Assembly (NCBI GenBank): GCA_944390795.1
Contig: CALXRI010000001.1
Coordinates: 62,001-126,000, forward strand
Direction: 5' to 3'
DNA length: 64,000 nucleotides
From: an uncultured Victivallales bacterium
GTDB taxonomy: Bacteria; Verrucomicrobiota; Lentisphaeria; Victivallales; UBA1829
Part shown: piece by piece, positions 60,716 to 64,000 of the stretch
Layout: the number at the start of each line of letters is the position of its first letter
How positions within the stretch are numbered: position 1 is the stretch's first letter
Made by a program: the position numbers and the translations under genes
Notes under the pieces: generated by a model
Told to the model about the DNA's origin: nothing
Database searches by the model: none
What the model saw: the letters and a program-made list of their open reading frames with translations, nothing else

Positions 60716-61813
60716 ATGAAAATCAATGTGAAAAGGGAACTCCTGCTGAAGGCGCTTCAGAGGGTCTGCAACATCATCGGAAGCAGAACCACGCTTCCCG
60801 TGCTCGCAAATGTGATGATGGAAGCGGAAAACAACAGACTTACGTTTACTACAACCGATCTTGAGCTCCGGATTACCACCTCCATCGAGGCTGAGATCGA
60901 ACGTGCGGGGAAAACAACATTGCCTGCAAAACGGCTTCTCGGTCTGGTTTCCAAATTCAAGGACGATACCGTCAGCTTTGATGCCAATGAGAACCATCAT
61001 ACGAAAATCAGCTGCGGAACGGCGGATTTCATGATTCTCGGCCTTACTTCGGATGATTTTCCCGTTCCTGTCGATTTTACGGCTCAGAGAACCTTGAAAA
61101 TCAAACAGTCCGATCTCGCGCGCATCATCGACCGGATTTCCTACGCCGTCAGTCTTGACGATTCCAGGAAAGTTCTTCAGGGCATTCTTTTCTCCGTCCG
61201 CGAGGGGAACCTGACCGCCGTGGCAACCGACGGAAAACGTCTTGCACTTGTTGAAAAACTGCTGGACGAAGTGCCTGTAGGTTCCGACGGCGACATCATC
61301 ATTACATTGAAAGCCGCAAATGAACTCAAGAGAATTCTGGAAAAGGACGGTGATGCCGTCATTGAAATCGGAGAGAAACAGGCCGTATTCAAGATCGATT
61401 CCACAATGATCTATTCCAAACTGATCGATGGAAACTATCCGAATTACAAACAGGTGATTCCAGCTTCCTTTGCCAAGACGGTTTCCGTGCCGTGCCTGGG
61501 ATTCATCGATGCACTCGAAATCGTCAGCGTTCCGCTTTTTGACGCGTCTTCTTCGTATGTAAAGATTACGTTCCAGACGAACAAGCTGCTCTTCCAGGCG
61601 AACAGCAATGTCGGAGAAGGCAAGGAGGAAATCGCGATCGAATATGAAGGCGAGGAGATGTCGCTTTCCTTCAATCCGCAATTTCTGTCCGATCCGTTCA
61701 AACATATCGGTGTGGACAACGTCAATATCAAGATCAATGACGCATTCAGCCCGATCGCGATTGAGAGCGGCGACGGTTTCCTGTATGTAATCATGCCGAT
61801 GAGAAACAAGTAA
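60716..61813 (+). CDS. dnaN: DNA polymerase III beta clamp
   Basis: Ring-shaped sliding clamp that holds the replicative polymerase on DNA. 365 aa from ATG 60716 (GAGGAATGCA upstream); an in-frame ATG at 60629 is not supported. N-terminal MKINVKRELLLKALQRVCNI and LPVLANVMMEAENNRLTFTT match the clamp. The C terminus ends VIMPMRNK, the usual VMPM(R) end. A strong -10 TATAAT at 60640-60645 lies 70 bases upstream. Followed by recF. Confidence 0.97.
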   Translation: MKINVKRELLLKALQRVCNIIGSRTTLPVLANVMMEAENNRLTFTTTDLELRITTSIEAEIERAGKTTLPAKRLLGLVSKFKDDTVSFDANENHHTKISCGTADFMILGLTSDDFPVPVDFTAQRTLKIKQSDLARIIDRISYAVSLDDSRKVLQGILFSVREGNLTAVATDGKRLALVEKLLDEVPVGSDGDIIITLKAANELKRILEKDGDAVIEIGEKQAVFKIDSTMIYSKLIDGNYPNYKQVIPASFAKTVSVPCLGFIDALEIVSVPLFDASSSYVKITFQTNKLLFQANSNVGEGKEEIAIEYEGEEMSLSFNPQFLSDPFKHIGVDNVNIKINDAFSPIAIESGDGFLYVIMPMRNK

Positions 61814-61841
61814 CTGGCGTTTTTTCTGTGTTTTTCAATAT

Positions 61842-61860
61842 CCCCCGGGGCTTCCGGGGG
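61842..61860 (+). terminator. Hairpin between dnaN and recF
   Basis: CCCCCGG-GGCTT-CCGGGGG followed by AGCGTTTCCGTTTTT. It may cause partial termination and so lower recF relative to dnaN. Confidence 0.5.
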
Positions 61861-61882
61861 AGCGTTTCCGTTTTTCCGATCC

Positions 61883-62968
61883 ATGCTGACTGAACTGAAA
61901 CTTGAAAATTTCCGGAATTTTTCCGGCGCCGCTCTTTCTTTTCATGCCAAATCCGTCATTTTTCAGGGAGCGAACGGACAGGGAAAGACCAGTCTGCTGG
62001 AATCGCTTTTTTTTCTTGCAAATCTGCGTTCCTTCCGCACTGTGCAGACGCGGGAAATTCGGAAAATCGGATCACAGTCATTCCGGCTCGGCGTAAGCGT
62101 CCGGCGCCGCGGAAGCTGGAATACGCGTCTGGAACTGGAAGCCGGCGCCGTCCGGAGTCTCAGAATTGACGGACTTCCCGTTTCCCGTGCAAGCGAGTTT
62201 ACAGGCCGGATCAAGACAATCGCCTTTCTGCCGGATGATCCGCTGATTATCAACGGTCCTTCCGTGCTCCGCCGCCGCTTTTTTGATATGTTCATCTGTA
62301 TGCTCGACCGGGAATATTTCACTGCGCTGCAGCAGTATTCCTCCGCGTTGAAAAGCCGAAACTTCATTCTGAAAAACCGGAACCTGAACCGCGATATCCT
62401 TTTTTCCTATGATACGCTGCTTGCGGTTTCCGGGCAGAAGATCGTTGCGCTGCGTTTGAAATACAGTGCGCTTCTTTCGGATGCGATTCAGCTGCTTCTT
62501 TCGGAAGTCCGGCCGGAACTTGCGGATTTTAAAATCCGCATGCGTCATGTTCCCGAAACGGAGGAACGCGAGTCTTTTCTGAAAAAACTGGAAAATGATT
62601 TTGCAAAAGATGCGCAGAGAGGTTTTACCTCGTTCGGTCCTCATCTTGATGACTTTGAATTTTTTGTCGATGGCAAGCTGCTGCGTCTGTATGGTTCGCG
62701 CGGACAGTGCAGAATGACATCGCTGTGTTTGAAACTTGCAGAACTGGAAATTGTCAGAAATTCTTCCTCCGGCGCCGAAGATACGGTTGTTCTGGTGGAC
62801 GACGCAACCGGGGACCTGGATGAAAAGGCAAAGTTTTCCTTTCTTTCAAAAATCGCGGATGCCGGACAGATTTTTCATGCGTTTACGGAGTTGCCCGATG
62901 AGGATTTTTTCCGGGAATCACAGATTTTCAAAATTGAAAACGGTAAAGCAAGGGTCAGGGACCCTTGA
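61883..62968 (+). CDS. recF: DNA replication and repair protein RecF
   Basis: SMC-like ATPase that loads RecA at gaps together with RecO and RecR. 361 aa. Start MLTELKLENFRNFSGAALSF, Walker A FQGANGQGKTSLLESLFFLA, signature/QG region with LYGSRGQCRMTSLCLKLAEL and Walker B/D-loop VVLVDDATGDLDEKAKFSFL. Directly downstream of dnaN, the classical neighbour. The stop codon lies within a small hairpin (CAAGGGT-CAGGG-ACCCTTG, 62949-62967). Confidence 0.97.
   Translation: MLTELKLENFRNFSGAALSFHAKSVIFQGANGQGKTSLLESLFFLANLRSFRTVQTREIRKIGSQSFRLGVSVRRRGSWNTRLELEAGAVRSLRIDGLPVSRASEFTGRIKTIAFLPDDPLIINGPSVLRRRFFDMFICMLDREYFTALQQYSSALKSRNFILKNRNLNRDILFSYDTLLAVSGQKIVALRLKYSALLSDAIQLLLSEVRPELADFKIRMRHVPETEERESFLKKLENDFAKDAQRGFTSFGPHLDDFEFFVDGKLLRLYGSRGQCRMTSLCLKLAELEIVRNSSSGAEDTVVLVDDATGDLDEKAKFSFLSKIADAGQIFHAFTELPDEDFFRESQIFKIENGKARVRDP
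62949..62967 (+). terminator. Hairpin overlapping the recF stop
   Basis: CAAGGGT (62949-62955) and ACCCTTG (62961-62967) with loop CAGGG. A second small hairpin ATTGC-GTCA-GCAAT follows at 62981-62994. No T-run; weak terminator at best. Confidence 0.35.
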
Positions 62969-63004
62969 TCCCGGGAAAAAATTGCGTCAGCAATTTGTGA
63001 TCGT

Positions 63005-63041
63005 GCAGGACTTCCAGTCCTGCCGCGGTCCAGCTGTGCAA
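63005..63041. repeat. Two-hairpin repeat unit, copy at 63.0 kb
   Basis: GCAGGACT-TCC-AGTCCTGC (63005-63023), linker CGCGGT, then CCAGCTGTGCAAGACGG, a degraded form of the second hairpin. Same unit as at 56200-56241. Confidence 0.65.
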
Positions 63042-63082
63042 GACGGTCGTGCGAAGCATGAAATAAAAGAAAGGATGAATTG

Positions 63083-64000
63083 ATGTATAAAAGCATTGTA
63101 TGCCGTTATCATGAGATCGCAACAAAGGGACATAACCGTTCCATGTTTGAGAATAAACTGATTGCAAACATGCGGACCCTTTGTGAATATGACGAAATTC
63201 GGAATCTGGCCTTTCAGCGCATCCGGGGCCGGATTTTTGTAAGAAAGCTGAAAAACGGCATTTTTTCTCCGGAGGAAATGGAAAAAATGAAAGGGGTTCT
63301 TTCCCGGACATTCGGACTGGAATCCTTTTCTCCCGTGATCGAGTGTGAGCCGGAAATCGGAAAAATTCTGGATGTCATTGGAGAAAGCGCCCGTGAAACT
63401 TTTGAAAAAAAGCTGGAAACATGTCCAGTTGTCCAGTTCCGGACTCGCGCGAGACGGAGCGACAAATCCTTTCCTCTGCGTTCCCGGGATATTGAGATCG
63501 AGTCAGCGACCCGGCTTCAGGAGATATTCGGAGACAGAATCAAAGTGAACCTGGATCATCCCGAGATCTCCATCGGCGTTGAAGTCCGGGAAAAAATCGC
63601 GCTCATCTATTATGAGACCTTCAAAGGTCCTGGCGGTCTTCCGGTCGGCACGAACTCCCGGGTTCTCGCGCTTCTTTCGGGAGGGATCGACTCTCCCGTT
63701 GCCTGCCATATGACCATGAAGCGGGGCTGCCATGTGGATTTTCTCACTTTCCACAGTTTTCCCTATACGCCGATGGAATCCGTGGAAAAGGTGAAACGCC
63801 TTGCTTCCGTTCTGAACCGCTATCAGAAAAAAGGCAGACTCTATTCCTGCAATATTTCCGGACTGCAAAAGCTGATCCGCGACAACTGCAATCCGCGCTA
63901 CCGCACGATTCTCTACCGCCGCCAGATGATGCGGATTGCGGAAAAAATCTGCCGATTCCAGAAACTGAACGCAATCGTAACCGGCGAGTCGGTCGGACAG
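63083..64000 (+). CDS. thiI: tRNA 4-thiouridine synthase (3' partial)
   Basis: Reads open to the window end (306 codons seen). Adds sulphur to U8 of tRNA and, with a rhodanese domain in some bacteria, supplies sulphur for thiamine. N-terminal ferredoxin-like and THUMP part (YKSIVCRYHEIATKGHNRSM; GRIFVRKLKNG; IEIESATRLQEIF and NLDHPEISIGVEVREK) is followed by the PP-loop VLALLSGGIDSPVACHMTMK and HVDFLTFHSFPYTPMES. ATG 63083 overlaps a short leader; AAAGAAAGGATG is the ribosome-binding site. Whether a C-terminal rhodanese domain exists lies beyond the window. Confidence 0.93.
   Translation, partial: MYKSIVCRYHEIATKGHNRSMFENKLIANMRTLCEYDEIRNLAFQRIRGRIFVRKLKNGIFSPEEMEKMKGVLSRTFGLESFSPVIECEPEIGKILDVIGESARETFEKKLETCPVVQFRTRARRSDKSFPLRSRDIEIESATRLQEIFGDRIKVNLDHPEISIGVEVREKIALIYYETFKGPGGLPVGTNSRVLALLSGGIDSPVACHMTMKRGCHVDFLTFHSFPYTPMESVEKVKRLASVLNRYQKKGRLYSCNISGLQKLIRDNCNPRYRTILYRRQMMRIAEKICRFQKLNAIVTGESVGQ

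Overview
The window looks like chromosomal DNA (by eye roughly 55-60 % GC) from an anaerobic, polysaccharide-degrading member of the Lentisphaerota (Victivallales-like). This is inferred from the gene mix: pseudopilin-like proteins with an FTLIELL helix and an H-x9-DG type motif, a DUF4838 protein, LacI/AraC/GntR regulators beside secreted glycosidase-like proteins, QueG-like iron-sulphur proteins and D-lactate dehydrogenase. No database search was possible. I saw no rRNA, tRNA, CRISPR array, transposase or prophage.

Layout. 1-4.8 kb: the 3' end of an unknown gene, then a four-gene MoxR/DUF58/DUF4381-like/VWA operon. 4.9-6.9 kb (minus): ApbE flavin transferase and a XerD-type recombinase. 7.2-11.6 kb: pyrG, a XerC-type recombinase and an O-antigen-ligase-like membrane protein. 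12.7-13.8 kb: a nitronate-monooxygenase-like flavoprotein. 14.1-21.2 kb (minus): a carbohydrate operon headed by a GntR regulator fused to a periplasmic-type solute-binding domain, followed by a pseudopilin, a TIM-barrel hydrolase-like protein, a secreted protein with a duplicated beta domain, and a possible lyase. 21.6-28.6 kb: a second carbohydrate locus with AraC regulator, GH3 enzyme, pseudopilin, LamG protein and DUF4838 protein. 28.9-36.5 kb: a LacI regulator, a U32-like protein, three QueG-like double-[4Fe-4S] modules (two of them fused at an A9 run) and a large glycosidase; this is my best candidate for an undescribed system. 36.8-41 kb: MarR/MATE, an acetyltransferase, a decayed gene remnant, a TatD-like hydrolase and a zinc-ribbon protein.

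41.2-47 kb: amino-sugar catabolism (nagB, nagA), D-lactate dehydrogenase, a PocR-domain AraC regulator and an FAD oxidoreductase. Deamination and deacetylation of N-acetylglucosamine-6-phosphate feed glycolysis, and D-lactate dehydrogenase can reoxidise the NADH. 47-56 kb: SixA-like phosphatase, HtrA protease, a possibly truncated DUF2851 protein, DUF523, ROK kinase, a YifB/ComM-type ATPase, an SGNH hydrolase and a DsbD that ends early. 56.5-60.5 kb (minus): aminotransferase, Lrp regulator, cdsA, uppS and a SIS protein. These diverge from dnaN-recF-thiI (60.7-64 kb, running off the window). The AT-rich gap between the divergent blocks has six near-copies of TTTTCAACA and is a candidate replication origin.

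A family of intergenic elements built from two or three short hairpins occurs at about 43.4, 45.5, 56.2 and 63.0 kb, probably decayed at 54.5 kb. One hairpin shows compensatory base changes between copies. A related three-hairpin element is tandemly duplicated with a 104-bp period at 56.3-56.5 kb.
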